A stretch of 64,000 bases of DNA, from contig NC_091976.1 in the NCBI RefSeq assembly GCF_036711975.1, positions 10,602,001 through 10,666,000 of the forward strand, in the 5' to 3' direction. This stretch comes from Onthophagus taurus (taxonomy: Eukaryota; Arthropoda; Insecta; Coleoptera; Scarabaeidae). Both the position numbers and the translations under genes were made by a program. The notes under the pieces are model-generated. The model saw nothing but the letters and a program-made list of their open reading frames with translations, ran no database searches and was not told where the DNA came from. Below, one piece after another: positions 21,015 through 32,749 of the stretch (positions within the stretch are counted from its first letter, which is position 1; each line of letters starts with the position of its first letter).

Positions 21015-23890
21015 CCCTTCGTCTGTAAACCTGGGTATTTCGTGTCCGAGCTACAACTGTTTAGGCAAATAATTTTCTAAGAAGTGAATAGACATAGTTC
21101 GGACCCCCACCTAAAAAAAGGTAATGTGTGATAGGTGATGAACGCACAAGGTTAAAGTTTTCATTTTCTGTTGTACAGTTGTTGTTAACAGGTTAAATCT
21201 GTAGCGAACACAAAAGACCCAGGTTTACAGCCGGCGTATACTGATCTCGCAGGAAAGTGAAAATTTTTATTTTTGATATAAGATAGTGAAATGAAACTTT
21301 TACATTCGAGAACGAGCGCTATTGCGAGCGATAGCGAATTTTAAATGTCACAAATATACTATTATAAATTTGCATTTAAATATGAAATGATAAAACAATA
21401 AAATGTTAATTATTTTGCGTTTGTAATTTATTCAGTATCAAATTCTTTGATTATTGTAGCTGGACGTAAAAGTCTTTTACATATAGGACGTAGCGTGCTG
21501 TGGACAAAAAACAATTGTTTTGACAGTTGCTAAGTACTGTGTAAACGTCAACTTTTAAAGCAGTATCGAAAAATTTATTTTTTGCATTGACGTTCTTTTT
21601 TGACTACAAAAAAAAACAATCAAACAAATTTTTCTCAGTGCTATAACTCAAAATGGCACAACGATCGGCTGACGACGTAGCGCGCGTACTTCGCCAACGT
21701 CCAATAATTTCTTATTTTGGAGGCGAAGACAGTGAAGAAGAAATCGATAATGTTGAAGAGGCTGACAGTGATGATAGTGAAAGTCATGTTTCAGATAAAC
21801 AATCGGAAGAAGACGAAAGTGTAGTTGAGGATGAGCCAGAGACTGTAGAAGGAAGCAGACGTCGAAAATTTGTTTACGGGAAGGATAAGCATCAATGGTG
21901 TCTCACTACGCCAGAATCTCGAGGCCGTAGGTCAAATATTACTATCATTTTGCCTAAAGTCATTGGTGCGGCTGCAAGATCACGTACAATTCTAGAAATT
22001 TGGAGCACATTATTCACTCAGGACATTTTAAACATTGTTTTGAAATATACTAACGCCGAAATCGAGCGATTTATACAGGACAACAATGATTGTGCATCGT
22101 TCCAACCAATTACTTTAAACGAGTTGAAGGCATTTATAGGTCTCCTATATTTTGGCGGCATGCAAAACAATAATCGTGTAAATTTAACGGAGATCTGGTC
22201 GCGCGAGTTTGGATCAAAACTGCATAAAGCGACAATGTCACAAAGACGATTCGAATTTATTAGTTGTCGGCTTCGATTTGATGACAAGGCTACACGATCT
22301 GCAAGACGCCTTGAAGACGCACTAGCACCAATTCGTCAAATTTGGGATATTTTTATACAGAACTGCCAAAATAACTATACTCCGAGCCAGTTTTTAACTA
22401 TTGACGAACAGTTATTAGGGTTTCGTGGACGTTTTTCGGGACGTGTTTATATAAAATCAAAACCGGCGCGGTATGGAATCAAAATAGTTTCCATGAATGA
22501 CGCAAAAACTTTTTATATGTACAATGCCATACCGTACACTGGAAAAGTACAGACAGAACAAGGTGAGAGTGTTCCTTCCTATTACGTGCGTAAATTGAGT
22601 GAACCAATTCATAACACCCATAGAAATATTACGTGCGATAATTGGTTCACTTCAGTTGAGATTTGTAACAAAATGAAAAAAAATTTTAATATATCAATGG
22701 TAGGCACACTTAGAAAAAATAAGCGTCAAATTCCGGAATCATTCAAAAGAAATGTTTCGATCGGCGCTGCAAGGTATGGTTACGACGGGCAGAACATTTT
22801 ACTCTCGTATTGCCCAAAGAAAAATAAAGTTGTTTTGTTGTTGTCGTCAATGCATAAAACCGGAAAAGCGTGTGAAAATAATGGAAAGCCGGAAATTATA
22901 GAATTTTATAATAAAAACAAATGTGGTACAGATGTCTTTGACCAGCTTTGTGGAAATTATTCCTGCACCCGTACAACCAGCCGCTGGCCAATGCGCTTTT
23001 TTTTGGGCATGTTGGATCAGGCCAGTGTTAATGGGTGCATTCTATATAATTTTTTACCTGAAAATGAAAATAAAAATAAAAGAGAGTTTTTAAAAGAACT
23101 GTCTCTTGCACTTATAAAACCACATTTACAAGATCGCTTAACGACGAACGGAATGCACAAATCCATAGTCAATGGCATCATAGAGATTTTAGGTTTGAAT
23201 GAGTTTGACAATCCAATCTTAAAAACAGATAAACTAACGAAGAGAAAGAGATGTCATTTTTGTAAAAGCGATAAAGATAAAAAAACGGGGTATTGCTGCA
23301 TAAAGTGTCAAAAACCTGTCTGTGAGGAACATCGTTGCGTTTGTTGTGCTCATTGTGTACAATAGTTTTTTTTACTTAAGAAGTAATAATTTTGTTTAAT
23401 GTTTGGTTAATATGCTTTAATAGTTTTTTGATAAAAAATACTGATATACTTAATAAATAAATACATTAAAATTAGAACAAATAAAATAATACTAATTCCT
23501 AACGTTTATTTTATTGTCTATTTTATCTGTACAAACTTAAGCACTTAATATTAAATAAATAAAAGAAAATATTTTTTTGTAAAAATTAGCATTATTTTCA
23601 TTATCAATTTTCTTTTCAAAAATTTCGATATCTTACTTTTTCAAAAGTTATGATTTTTTTAGTAAATTACTCTTATTAACTGAATTTCTTCATTTGTATA
23701 AAAAAATATGTATGCAAAAATAAATTTTTCGATAATTTTATGATTGATTTATCAAGTTGAAGGTTTCGAACATTATCATGAATTGTTTATAAAATTTTTT
23801 AAGTGCATTAACAGGATGAAAAAACGGCCGGACCCGAAAGACCCACCTTTACAGACGGAAGGTGCTAGAAAACCGTTTACAGACGAAGGG
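21015..23890 (+). mobile_element. Apparently complete piggyBac transposon inserted between H2A and H2B
   Basis: TTAA target duplication at 21011-21014 and 23891-23894. The ends carry the perfect 16-bp inverted repeat CCCTTCGTCTGTAAAC. Subterminal AAGACCCA-type motifs with a nearby TTTACAG occur near both ends (about 21210-21235 and 23835-23860). One long intact transposase frame fills the centre. All the parts expected of an autonomous element are present, so this is probably a recent insertion. After excision to one TTAA the H2A-H2B spacer would be about 0.31 kb. Confidence 0.95.
21653..23365 (+). CDS. Intact piggyBac transposase
   Basis: 570 residues without interruption. The N-terminus is acidic (about residues 20-65, rich in Glu, Asp and Ser). 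The catalytic domain has aspartates at about 251 (LTIDEQLLGFRG), 329 (TCDNWFTS) and 427/430 (CGTDVFDQLCGNYS), with FGGMQ and TSRWPMRFFLGMLDQ blocks typical of the family. The C-terminus is a cysteine-rich finger, CHFCKSDKDKKTGYCCIKC followed by CEEH and CVCCAHC, which in piggyBac binds the element ends. Piggybac enzymes cut and paste at TTAA and excise without footprints. With intact TIRs and TSD around it, this copy may still be competent; that is inference. It is unlike the relic at 0.2-1.8 kb. Confidence 0.95.
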   Translation: MAQRSADDVARVLRQRPIISYFGGEDSEEEIDNVEEADSDDSESHVSDKQSEEDESVVEDEPETVEGSRRRKFVYGKDKHQWCLTTPESRGRRSNITIILPKVIGAAARSRTILEIWSTLFTQDILNIVLKYTNAEIERFIQDNNDCASFQPITLNELKAFIGLLYFGGMQNNNRVNLTEIWSREFGSKLHKATMSQRRFEFISCRLRFDDKATRSARRLEDALAPIRQIWDIFIQNCQNNYTPSQFLTIDEQLLGFRGRFSGRVYIKSKPARYGIKIVSMNDAKTFYMYNAIPYTGKVQTEQGESVPSYYVRKLSEPIHNTHRNITCDNWFTSVEICNKMKKNFNISMVGTLRKNKRQIPESFKRNVSIGAARYGYDGQNILLSYCPKKNKVVLLLSSMHKTGKACENNGKPEIIEFYNKNKCGTDVFDQLCGNYSCTRTTSRWPMRFFLGMLDQASVNGCILYNFLPENENKNKREFLKELSLALIKPHLQDRLTTNGMHKSIVNGIIEILGLNEFDNPILKTDKLTKRKRCHFCKSDKDKKTGYCCIKCQKPVCEEHRCVCCAHCVQ

Positions 23891-23932
23891 TTAAAATCTT
23901 GTAATCGATTTATTATTATTAACTAATCAACA

Positions 23933-24304
23933 ATGCCACCGAAAACTAGTGGAAAAGCAGCAAAAAAGGCCGGTAAAGCGCAAAAAAACATTTCGAAAAC
24001 CGACAAAAAGAAGAAGCGCAAGAGGAAGGAAAGCTACGCTATTTACATTTACAAGGTATTGAAGCAAGTCCATCCTGACACTGGCATTTCTAGTAAAGCT
24101 ATGAGCATCATGAACAGCTTTGTGAATGATATTTTCGAGCGAATTGCCGCGGAAGCGTCTCGTTTGGCCCATTATAACAAAAGATCGACGATCACCAGTC
24201 GCGAAATTCAGACGGCCGTCAGACTTCTATTACCGGGAGAATTGGCGAAGCACGCCGTAAGTGAAGGCACCAAAGCTGTTACGAAATACACAAGTTCCAA
24301 ATAA
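23933..24304 (+). CDS. H2B: Histone H2B (replication-dependent)
   Basis: 123 residues, full length, starting [18 protein letters not shown], with the fold region [20 protein letters not shown] and the C-terminal [13 protein letters not shown] holding the conserved ubiquitination lysine. It pairs with H2A in nucleosomes. Intronless, intact, with a 3' stem-loop 25 bases after the stop. Only 38 bases lie between its start codon and the TTAA of the piggyBac, so the original promoter now sits on the far side of 2.9 kb of transposon. It may be silenced, driven from the element, or unaffected if other copies supply H2B. Confidence 0.98.
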   Translation: MPPKTSGKAAKKAGKAQKNISKTDKKKKRKRKESYAIYIYKVLKQVHPDTGISSKAMSIMNSFVNDIFERIAAEASRLAHYNKRSTITSREIQTAVRLLLPGELAKHAVSEGTKAVTKYTSSK

Positions 24305-24328
24305 TTTCTCTACATTTTTATAACGACC

Positions 24329-24344
24329 GGTTCTTTTCAGAGCC
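24329..24344 (+). terminator. Histone 3' stem-loop of H2B
   Basis: GGTTCTTTTCAGAGCC followed by ACAA: a 6-bp stem with one G-U pair and a UUUC loop. Confidence 0.93.
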
Positions 24345-25272
24345 ACAAATCTATTTCTGAGAAAGTATTATCGCATCCTATCTACAGTTTAGTTTTACAA
24401 ACTATTGTTGTAAAGCACCCTTTACACCCTTCAATTTAATAGAATTGTTTATAATATTTTCTAGTTCATAGATGTTTGTTTATATAATTAATTGTTTACT
24501 AAATTGTGTAAAACAGCAACGGCATCAGAATTGGTTACTATAATTGTTTTCATTGCTAAATTGCTGATTCTGATGTCGATGGTCTTGAACTCATTATTTT
24601 ATATGTCATTCGGGGATTGGTCGATTGAATCGTCACAATCACGTGTCCGGAACAATTATAAAACATAATGTAAGACACAAAAGGGGGCCAATTGAACGCA
24701 AAATCATCTATCATCAATAACTGTTCAATCTATTGTAATTACTGATCGAACGGGTACGTTACACGAAGAGTGCTGGAAATAAAGTTAAAATTTTTATAAT
24801 TAAAAGAAAACTGTCTTTTATTTGGTTTGACCAACACCCACATAACACTATCATCGTACAAGACTTGCTAAATTTAATATAAATTTAAACACGTCGAATG
24901 CTTTATCAGAATATATATTTAAGATCCGGAATTACAATAATATTTTTATCTTTTGGGTTCATAAAATTAGGCACGACATAAACAACTTTTTTGTAATGTT
25001 CTTAAAAATAATTAACATGTTTTTTTAAGCGAAATAAGTTCTGGTACTAATATTTGTTATTATTATTAAATAAGAATTAAGAAAATAATTATTAGATTTT
25101 AATTTGATTTGAATTAGGTTTTAGGGTATATTTAACCCTCATTTCCTTCGTCTATCAACAGTAGAAAAAATATTATTATATAGTTTACTGACCAATAAAG
25201 TTAAGTGTAATTAACTCAAAGAAAGTCGTTGGTATAATATGTCCCTGACTTTCTAAACTATACGGAGTTCTA
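24345..25272. other. Spacer downstream of H2B, containing a histone-like promoter module
   Basis: No coding sequence found. It holds a short imperfect inverted repeat (CATCAGAAT/ATTCTGATG, about 24510-24575) and the promoter-like module at 24616-24663, listed separately. Confidence 0.4.
24616..24663 (+). promoter_or_regulatory. Orphan histone-like promoter module (ATTGGTCGA + TATAAAA)
   Basis: ATTGGTCGA at 24616 is followed 41 bases later by TATAAAA (24657-24663). The H4 promoter has the same ATTGGTCGA (29084) with TATATAA 43 bases on. No histone frame follows within the next kilobase. It may be the remains of an H1 promoter; an LTR fragment is an alternative. Confidence 0.4.
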
Positions 25273-25742
25273 CACTGAGGGAAATATATTCTTGAACGAA
25301 GATTATTACTCTTGGGACAAGCTTATCGTATTATCAGCGATAAATATTCTTGACTCTCAAGAAAACGAATTTTTAGTGACAGTAAATCAATCATCTTGAA
25401 AAAGAGTGTCTCAGTGTTTCGTCAACAATCCCATTTTCGTATCGAGAATAAATTTCGTATGTCAAGAATAAAGTATCTTTCTTTTTAGAAAAACTTATTC
25501 ATGTAACAACAATCTTGTATAATTCTTCGTTTTAGTATTATAAATTATTGACGCAGGAATGAATTTTTTGATACAAAGAATTGATATTCTTCGATGCTAA
25601 GAATATGAGATACTTCATTCGATAATATTTCTATTCATAAAACAAAAAAATATTTTTGTTTTAAGAGTATCTTATACTTGTTTCTAAGAAATACATTCAA
25701 GAATAAATTTTTCTTGAAACTCAAAAATAATTTCCCTCAGTG
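25273..25742. mobile_element. MITE with CACTGAGGGAAAT inverted ends and TA duplication
   Basis: The left end starts CACTGAGGGAAAT and the right end is its exact reverse complement, flanked by TA at 25271-25272 and 25743-25744. 470 bp, no coding capacity. The interior is rich in TCTTGA/AAGAAT-type short repeats. The TA duplication suggests a Tc1/mariner-type parent. Confidence 0.85.
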
Positions 25743-26249
25743 TAGGTCTCATCTCAGGTAGAAATGGTTAAGTACCCTTAACCGCACAGAAGCAGAGGTC
25801 TACAATTTATGGGGGTTGTAATTCCGGATCTTGGTGTGGACGACTATACGTAGAAAGGAAAGGAATAACGGTCGGTCGTTATAGTCTTCCACATAGGCAT
25901 CGGTTGTTTGACAGTCATAAATAAAAGCTGGTTAGGCAAGGACAGGGTCGATTTTTTTAAAGTTTTTATACCAAAATTTAATAAAAAAACCAAAGTTCAT
26001 TTATTATAACAACTAAAATTTAATTTTATAATTAAATTTTTTTGATTAGTAATTAAATACATTAATTATAATTAACGTAATATTAGAAATAAACACAACA
26101 AATAAGAGAATAATGAGTATTAATATATATATAATACATCAACCTATGTATTATTTTTCTACAATTTGCAAGTAAAGTGTGTTCCTTAATGCGGTCCTGA
26201 GTGAGAAATCCCAGTATTCTGCAATGGAAAACTACCTGTTTATAACGCC
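25743..26249. other. No gene recognised
   Basis: Mixed sequence, then AT-rich. No RNA gene or frame could be supported. Confidence 0.35.
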
Positions 26250-26985
26250 GTCTTTAACCGTTTTACTACTACCACAAAATAATCAGAAAGGACAAAACCG
26301 GCGGTGTCTTTGATGTTTCACCAGCTATTTTATTTAACCTTCAACCATATTGTTGGCGTGTAGGCGCCAATTTTAAAAGTAAAGTCACTCTGTTTTAGGA
26401 GAGTGTCCACTAAAATGATTGAAATTTAATTTTACTAAATTTCTATTGAAGATATAATTACTACGGTTATTGAAAATTTAATACAATATATCAAACTCAT
26501 TTATACAGTATATCGTTAATTAAAAAAAATATGTAGATCATTTCAATATTTATTTTATAAATTATTTACAAATTTAAATTTTGCACTGGGTCCGAGCTGC
26601 ATTGAAAATCTAAAAATTAGCAATTATAGTAGAAGGAACTTTTGTATGCTGTATAATTAACACTAAAAAACTATTATTAAAAAAATAGAAAAACTAAACT
26701 ACCGTAAAAGATAAGAAAAAACTAATACTACTTTAAAATGTAAGAAAAAATAGCATAATACACTAAATAACTATTAACTAAACAACTATAACTTAAAGAA
26801 AAACTTTCGCAATCAAAACAATCTCAACAAACGCACCTGGTAACACAGATGTAAATAAACGCCAACAATATGGCGTAGCCGCACATGTGCATAAAAATGA
26901 GTTTCGGCGGGAAGGTTTCTATGTCCTTTCTGGTTATTCTGTGCTACTACAGTAGGAAAGGAACGGAGTCATAAAAACCGATCGC
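26250..26985. mobile_element. Old non-autonomous element with imperfect ~120-bp inverted ends
   Basis: AATAATCAGAAAGGAC near 26280-26295 is matched, inverted, near 26925-26940, and CCATATTGTTGGCG near 26347 is matched, inverted, near 26860. The order of the two blocks is mirrored as expected for long TIRs. No coding capacity. Boundaries are approximate. Confidence 0.5.
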
Positions 26986-27426
26986 CATCTGGAGGACTTT
27001 ACAATGAAGAAGCTTTCCGAAATAACTACATATGTACACAGTTTAAAATTCATATTTTATATTAAAACTTGTTTTAACAATGTTTTAATATTGTCAACAA
27101 TGTTAAAACTTTTCTTTTTATTTCCTTTCTTTTCTATTCTGAATGAACAAGTTTTGTTAATAATTTTATCTACAACTATTGAATTATCCATTCGTTATAC
27201 ATTTGATTTTTGACGGATAATGACACGCATTACTGCGCATGACTGACAAAGTGTTGAATAAAAGCCATTATTCCACAGTTCTGACTACGACGTACTAATC
27301 AAAAAATAAAATAATAACAGAAATTCTTACACAGAAATAGACAGCTTTCTTATATTGAGGTTATGTCTGAAATGTTTATCAAGTTTTTTTTTTGTTTTTT
27401 TTTCAAAATTAAATAGTTTAGATAAA

Positions 27427-27529
27427 GTATAGTATTCAACTTGCGTATAATGGCTGTTACCCACTTAGATTGCAACTTCATCTTCATGGGTAACAGCCGC
27501 CATTATACGGTTGTTGAATAATATACTAT
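27427..27529. repeat. Foldback (hairpin) element
   Basis: The left arm contains TATAATGGCTGTTACCCA. The right arm contains the mirrored TGGGTAACAGCCGCCATTAT, and the arms continue outward through TATTCAAC/GTTGAATA. About 40-bp imperfect arms around a 14-20 base centre. Confidence 0.7.
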
Positions 27530-28508
27530 TATCTACGACTGCTTAGATAAATCATCATTACCACACTCATTTGAGGTGATTTGAGTTACGAAATGAATTT
27601 CATTACCGCACTGGTTTCATTACGTAACGCATTTTTAGCCCAATCAGAACAGATTTAATTTATTGAAACGAGCAACAATACAAAAGGAAAAGTGCTACCT
27701 ATTTAAAGAGGATCAATACTATTTATTATAAACATTAATTGTTATGTTTCTACATTTCGAAACACTTATTCCAGTTGAGTAGACATGTTATTAAAATTGA
27801 CATTAATTCAAAGTTGTCAACAACCATTTCACAATATTTTTATACATGTCAAAATAGACCTTTTTAAAGAAATTGATTTTTAAGTAATTTTTGGCAGTTG
27901 TAGATAAAATGTATATCACACATGGGCTAGAGCATAATTACAGTACTCGTGTGATTACACGAGTCGGTCTACAATCTCGTCGTGCAATTCGCCACACTCT
28001 CCACAGTAAACATTTATTAATGTTACTATATAATCATAATACTACACTGCAAACCTACAAGATCATTAATCTGCTTAAATTACACAGACGTTTCATTGAA
28101 AATCGGGCAAATTTTACTTCAAATTCACACAAATTTTATTGCCTTCTAGAAACAAAATGGATGCAGATCAAAAGTACAAATTTATATGATTAAAAATTAA
28201 TCTCTTATTTACACTTTATCAAAAATAATTACAATTTTTGGGTGATAACATCAGAATTAATGTTACTATATAATCATAATATTGCAAAGTATATTCCGAA
28301 TTTACATTATAAGTTAACTATAACTATTGTTGCACCTATTTGATTTTGCCAACAAAATATTAAACATTATATTATGATTGAAATAAAAAAAAAAAGGTTT
28401 CGGTTGCTGTTTTATACCTTAAGTTGTAATTTCAAGTTTAGGTCTTAAAACTTACTTAAAAATGTACAATTAGTATTGGAAAAGTTGCTTTTCAGAAAAT
28501 AATCTATT
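27530..28508. other. Spacer with a 25-bp direct repeat, no gene supported
   Basis: The phrase ATGTTACTATATAATCATA occurs at about 28018 and again at about 28258. The open frame at 27891-28193 has no recognisable domain and is probably chance. Confidence 0.35.
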
Positions 28509-28524
28509 GGTTCTGAAAAGAACC
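28509..28524 (-). terminator. Histone 3' stem-loop of H3
   Basis: GGTTCTTTTCAGAACC on the minus strand, a perfect 6-bp stem, 34 bases after the H3 stop. Confidence 0.95.
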
Positions 28525-28558
28525 GGTCTTGTTGAAAAGTCGGGTTGATTAAAATGAA

Positions 28559-28981
<423 letters not shown>

Positions 28982-29083
28982 TTATGAACGTAACAGATTG
29001 CTATCGTCAGATCTAAAAAAATTTTAACGGCCGGAGGCTATTTTCTATCCGTTACACGTACCGCTCATTGCACGCTTGTTCGG

Positions 29084-29133
29084 ATTGGTCGAACCCAAGC
29101 GGTGATGGGCGTTCCCGTTCCACATGTATATAA
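29084..29133 (+). promoter_or_regulatory. H4 promoter: CCAAT-type box and TATA box
   Basis: ATTGGTCGA at 29084-29092 and TATATAA at 29127-29133. The expected transcription start, about 30 bases on, falls at or within a few bases of the retrotransposon insertion site (29162/29163). Confidence 0.75.
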
Positions 29134-29162
29134 CAGGGTCGAAAGTGGTTACTCCTATCATA

Positions 29163-30011
29163 TTGATCGCGTCCTACCTTGACGGTAGAAAGGCGCGCAT
29201 CAAATTGAAAGGTACGCGTTCGAGAGAGCGAATCCTAACTGCAGGCGTCCCTCAGGGGTCGTTGCTTTCACCGATACTCTTTTGTATCTTTGTGAGCGAC
29301 CTGCCCCGTTCTGAGGGCACTCAGTTAGCGATGTACGCCGACGATGTGTGCATCTACAGCAGATCTTGGTCCCCCGAGGTCGCCGCTCGTAGACTGCAGG
29401 CAGCATCGGACGAACTGCTAGACTACTTCGCAAAGTGGCGGGTCAAAATCAACGCTGATAAAAGTACCGCAATACTTTTTACTCGGCGTAGAAAGAGACC
29501 CCCCGATGCGATGGTACTGCAAGGGGACGAGCTCCCCTGGCGTTCTGAAGCCAAGTATTTGGGTGTCATTCTGGACTCTAAACTAACTTGGAAAAGTCAC
29601 ATCGAGTCGATGGCGAACCGGGCGAAGGCAGCTCTGGTCAATCTGTACGCTCTGATAAATCGCCGAAGTAAGTTGGATCCTCTACGGAAGATTCGACTCT
29701 ACAAAGCGGTTATCAGACCTACGATGACTTACGCCTCTTCCGTCTGGGGTTACGCCGCGCACTCGCACGTGCAAAAACTCCAAGTTGTTCAGAACAAGGT
29801 CCTAAGGATGGCATTTGATGCACCTTGGTTTGTCAGTAATGCGACACTGCACAATGATTCCCAGATGCTGACCATCGAGGAGTTCATTCGTGACAAGGCC
29901 AGTACCGAGTTTACGCGGCTCGAAAACCACCCCAATCCCCTCCTAGCGGGATTAACGGATTACGACGTTGAACACCTTCGCCACAAACGGCCAAGGCTGC
30001 TTCTCGTCTGA
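29163..30011 (+). pseudogene. Reverse transcriptase C-terminal part, Jockey clade (truncated but open)
   Basis: The open frame, which runs in from the flank, carries GVPQGSLLSPILFCIFVSDL (RT motif B region), then the catalytic YADDVCIYS (about 29333-29360), WRVKINADKSTAILFTRR, and LGVILDSKLTWKSHI, ending at 30011 with the usual C-terminal region of Jockey-type elements. Motif A and the endonuclease are missing, so it cannot retrotranspose alone. It differs from the relics at 16-18.6 kb and 41.5 kb. Confidence 0.9.
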
Positions 30012-30165
30012 CGATCCAGGAGTCCGACTGTCCTTCCCAATTCCACTTCCGATGTCACTATTAATTGGTGAAAATTTTGTAATATATTTTCCGTTTGTTT
30101 TAGGTCCGATGAAGAGGGTTAGGGAAGAAATTCCAGGTACCTCAAGAGGCCCGTCATGTTCACCG
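29163..30165 (+). mobile_element. 5'-truncated Jockey-type retrotransposon inserted in the H4 leader
   Basis: Flanked by the 13-bp direct repeat TACTCCTATCATA (29150-29162 and 30166-30178), which fixes the boundaries. The 1003-bp insert begins inside the RT domain, as expected from incomplete reverse transcription. No obvious poly(A) tail is seen at the 3' junction. Its frame is free of stops, so the insertion is young. Removing it restores a TATA-to-ATG distance of about 110 bp for H4. Confidence 0.92.
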
Positions 30166-30226
30166 TACTCCTATCATAACTACCGAGTTCGTTATTGTTT
30201 GTTGTTCGTGATTACTAGATTATTAA

Positions 30227-30550
<324 letters not shown>

Positions 30551-30585
30551 GAAGTTGAAATTATTTTAATATCAACACGAGACCC

Positions 30586-30601
30586 GGTTCTTTTCAGAAC
30601 C
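30586..30601 (+). terminator. Histone 3' stem-loop of H4
   Basis: GGTTCTTTTCAGAACC, identical to the H3 element. Confidence 0.95.
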
Positions 30602-30719
30602 AAAACATTCATAAAAGTTGAAGAACAATTTCACATACGCCAACTAAGTTTACTGCTATTTAAGAGCCACAGTAAGAGTAATGTGTTATTTGCTGCCACT
30701 ACTTACCCAATCCATCATA

Positions 30720-30824
30720 CACTGTGTTAATTATTGTACCCGACATCATTATTGCAAGTATGCAACTTGCAATGTTGCATACTTGTAATGATGACGTCTG
30801 GTACGATAATTAATTAACACACTG
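30720..30824. mobile_element. 105-bp foldback MITE with TA duplication
   Basis: Begins CACTGTGTTAATTA and ends with the mirrored TAATTAACACACTG. The arms of about 48 bp pair through GCAAGTATGCAAC/GTTGCATACTTG. TA lies on both sides (30718-30719, 30825-30826). 120 bp downstream of the H4 stem-loop. Confidence 0.8.
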
Positions 30825-30998
30825 TATATGTACCGGGTATCCCATGCCATAACCATATCCGGTTGTGGTATAGGCTTTTTTGACGTCTAAATTTCATGAT
30901 AGAACGAATAGAACTTAATCAATTTAAAAAAATCTTATTGAGAATATTAAGCCTTACCACTCACCTGGTTGGATGGTTTATTACCCAACCGGCTGCTA

Positions 30999-31440
30999 AT
31001 AATAATAATAATAAGCTTTATTTCCATCTTTACAAAAATGCACAGAAAACGTCAAATAATATTCAAACAGTCAGATTTAATCTACTGTAATGGTTCCTGA
31101 AAAAAAAATCATTTATCGAATACAAGTTTCACCCAAGAACATCACCTCTTCTGCACGGGTAAGTTGTTTGCCATTGAATTGCAAATTGATGTCACAGTTG
31201 GTCGCTGCAGCACTCCCAATCATTATAATGTTTGTTTTTTCAATATTAAGTTGAAGGTTGTTGTTATACAGTAAACTGAGGTTATTTTGTATTTGTGCTG
31301 ACAATTGTTGTTTCGTTTTCGCAGTTGATACTGTAGTAGAGTCATCCGCGAGTAATATTAGTCATCAATTACTCCAGGAAGATCATTGACGTATAAGAGA
31401 AATAATAAGGGTAGCAGTCTCGGTCCACCCACGGTACCAT
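30999..31440 (-). pseudogene. Non-LTR retrotransposon 3' fragment (CR1/L2/Jockey-like) with (ATT)n tail
   Basis: On the minus strand: a worn GGPRLLPLLFLLYVNDLPG (RT motif B region, about 31437-31380), then LADDSTTVS (about 31345-31320, aligning to the YADD motif), then LQLNIEKTNIIMIGS. The element ends in an ATT microsatellite (31000-31014), the kind of tail used by CR1/L2-type elements. 5'-truncated and frameshifted. Confidence 0.75.
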
Positions 31441-32400
31441 AAATTTAACTGTCATTTCATTTTTCTTAATTTTTGTCCCAAATAATTTTTTTATAATTAA
31501 AAGTACATAAAACGCGCTGAGATCGGTTTCGAAAGCACATGGTTTCTGAAAATTATTATTTAAATAATTAAATAACACCGCAACGAAGTAAAATACGAAG
31601 AAGTATCGGTAATCAGTGTGTTACTGTAAACAAGGCCGACCGTCCCGAGTGAGCAGCCAGCGAGCTACCATTCAGCTACCGTACAGCGACTATTTTTTAT
31701 GATGCGGAATTAGAAATCGTAGAACGATCAAACCGATTTCAAACAGTTACTAGTATCATGAAACAACCGTTGAATGATTCTAAAGATGATCCGATTATGA
31801 TTAACATGATTATTAACCAAAATCATCCCGCATCTTAATTAATTAATTTACTTCATTCTTGATGGTCATCCATGGAAAATACTACCCGTATGGGATTGCC
31901 CCGGACACCGCCCAATTGCTGAAGCTACTTTGTGTTGAAGTGCGCTTTAATTAATACCAATTAATCAAAGGTAACGTGAAACACGCGGTCGGGAAAATGT
32001 TTATGTATGTAAGTGCCGTAAACGCTAACCGATTTTGTTAATTGTATTTTTGTAATTTTCCGATTATAACGCATATTTTCGGGTGAAATACCCTTGTTAC
32101 TTCGGTTTTCGACGAACGACTAAAACGTCCTTATTTACCATCTACCTGCTCGTGTGGATCTGTTTCTTTTACAACACTCCCCTACCTCAAACCCAACCCG
32201 ACATTTAAGAATCTCGATCTCAAATTCTAATTCCTATATAAATTAACTTAACTAAAAATCTAATTTCTACACAAAATTCTGAAATAAATCAGTATATTAG
32301 GTGGATCCGAATGTAATGTTTTTTTTCAACAAGACCATACCAATATTTGACCCACTCCCTGCTAAAAAATCGTTTCTATCAATAAAATTTAATATTTTGT
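31441..32400. other. No gene recognised
   Basis: Contains a GC-richer block near 31630-31690 with repeated AGCTACC-type words. A stretch near 32050-32180, ending TTTTACAACACTCCCCTAC, could be an LTR edge, but no partner was found. Confidence 0.3.
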
Positions 32401-32435
32401 ACCCCTTCTTTAATGCAAAACAATAAAGAAGGGGT
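32401..32435. repeat. Hairpin with 12-bp perfect stem
   Basis: ACCCCTTCTTTA (32401-32412) and its exact reverse complement (32424-32435) around an 11-base loop. Confidence 0.75.
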
Positions 32436-32726
32436 GGTACAGAGCTAAGCGGCCTTTGCCGGTATTCCCAAAATTGTATCCTTTAAAAAAAACAAAACAA
32501 CATTATTATTGTTCATAGTTAAAAATTAGATATGTCCCCTTTTTCATTTTTCCGAGAATTCTTTAACCGTTAAAGGATTCTAAAGTGTAACTAAAATAAA
32601 AGTAAATTTGGTGAAATTGATTTGATTTTTAATTTTATCAGATTAATGTATATGATTGGCTGTAAAAAGAAGTAAACGATTGGTTATACCGTTGTTGATG
32701 CCAAGAGATGTGGTTAGCATGGCTGA

Positions 32727-32749
32727 TGACGTCACAAAACGTGACGTCA
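32727..32749. promoter_or_regulatory. Two palindromic CRE-type sites 15 bp apart
   Basis: TGACGTCA at 32727-32734 and again at 32742-32749. This is the consensus site for CREB/ATF-type bZIP factors. No gene start can be assigned to it, and it may belong to a mobile element. Confidence 0.4.

Noticed and set aside
24605-24848. Possible 244-bp solo LTR (TGTCATT...ATAACA)
   Set aside because: The termini fit TG...CA but flanking bases do not duplicate; the histone-promoter reading explains the ATTGG and TATA spacing better. Not certain.
27891-28193. 100-codon frame in the H2B-H3 spacer as a possible H1
   Set aside because: It lacks the lysine/alanine-rich tails and winged-helix of H1; no histone stem-loop follows.
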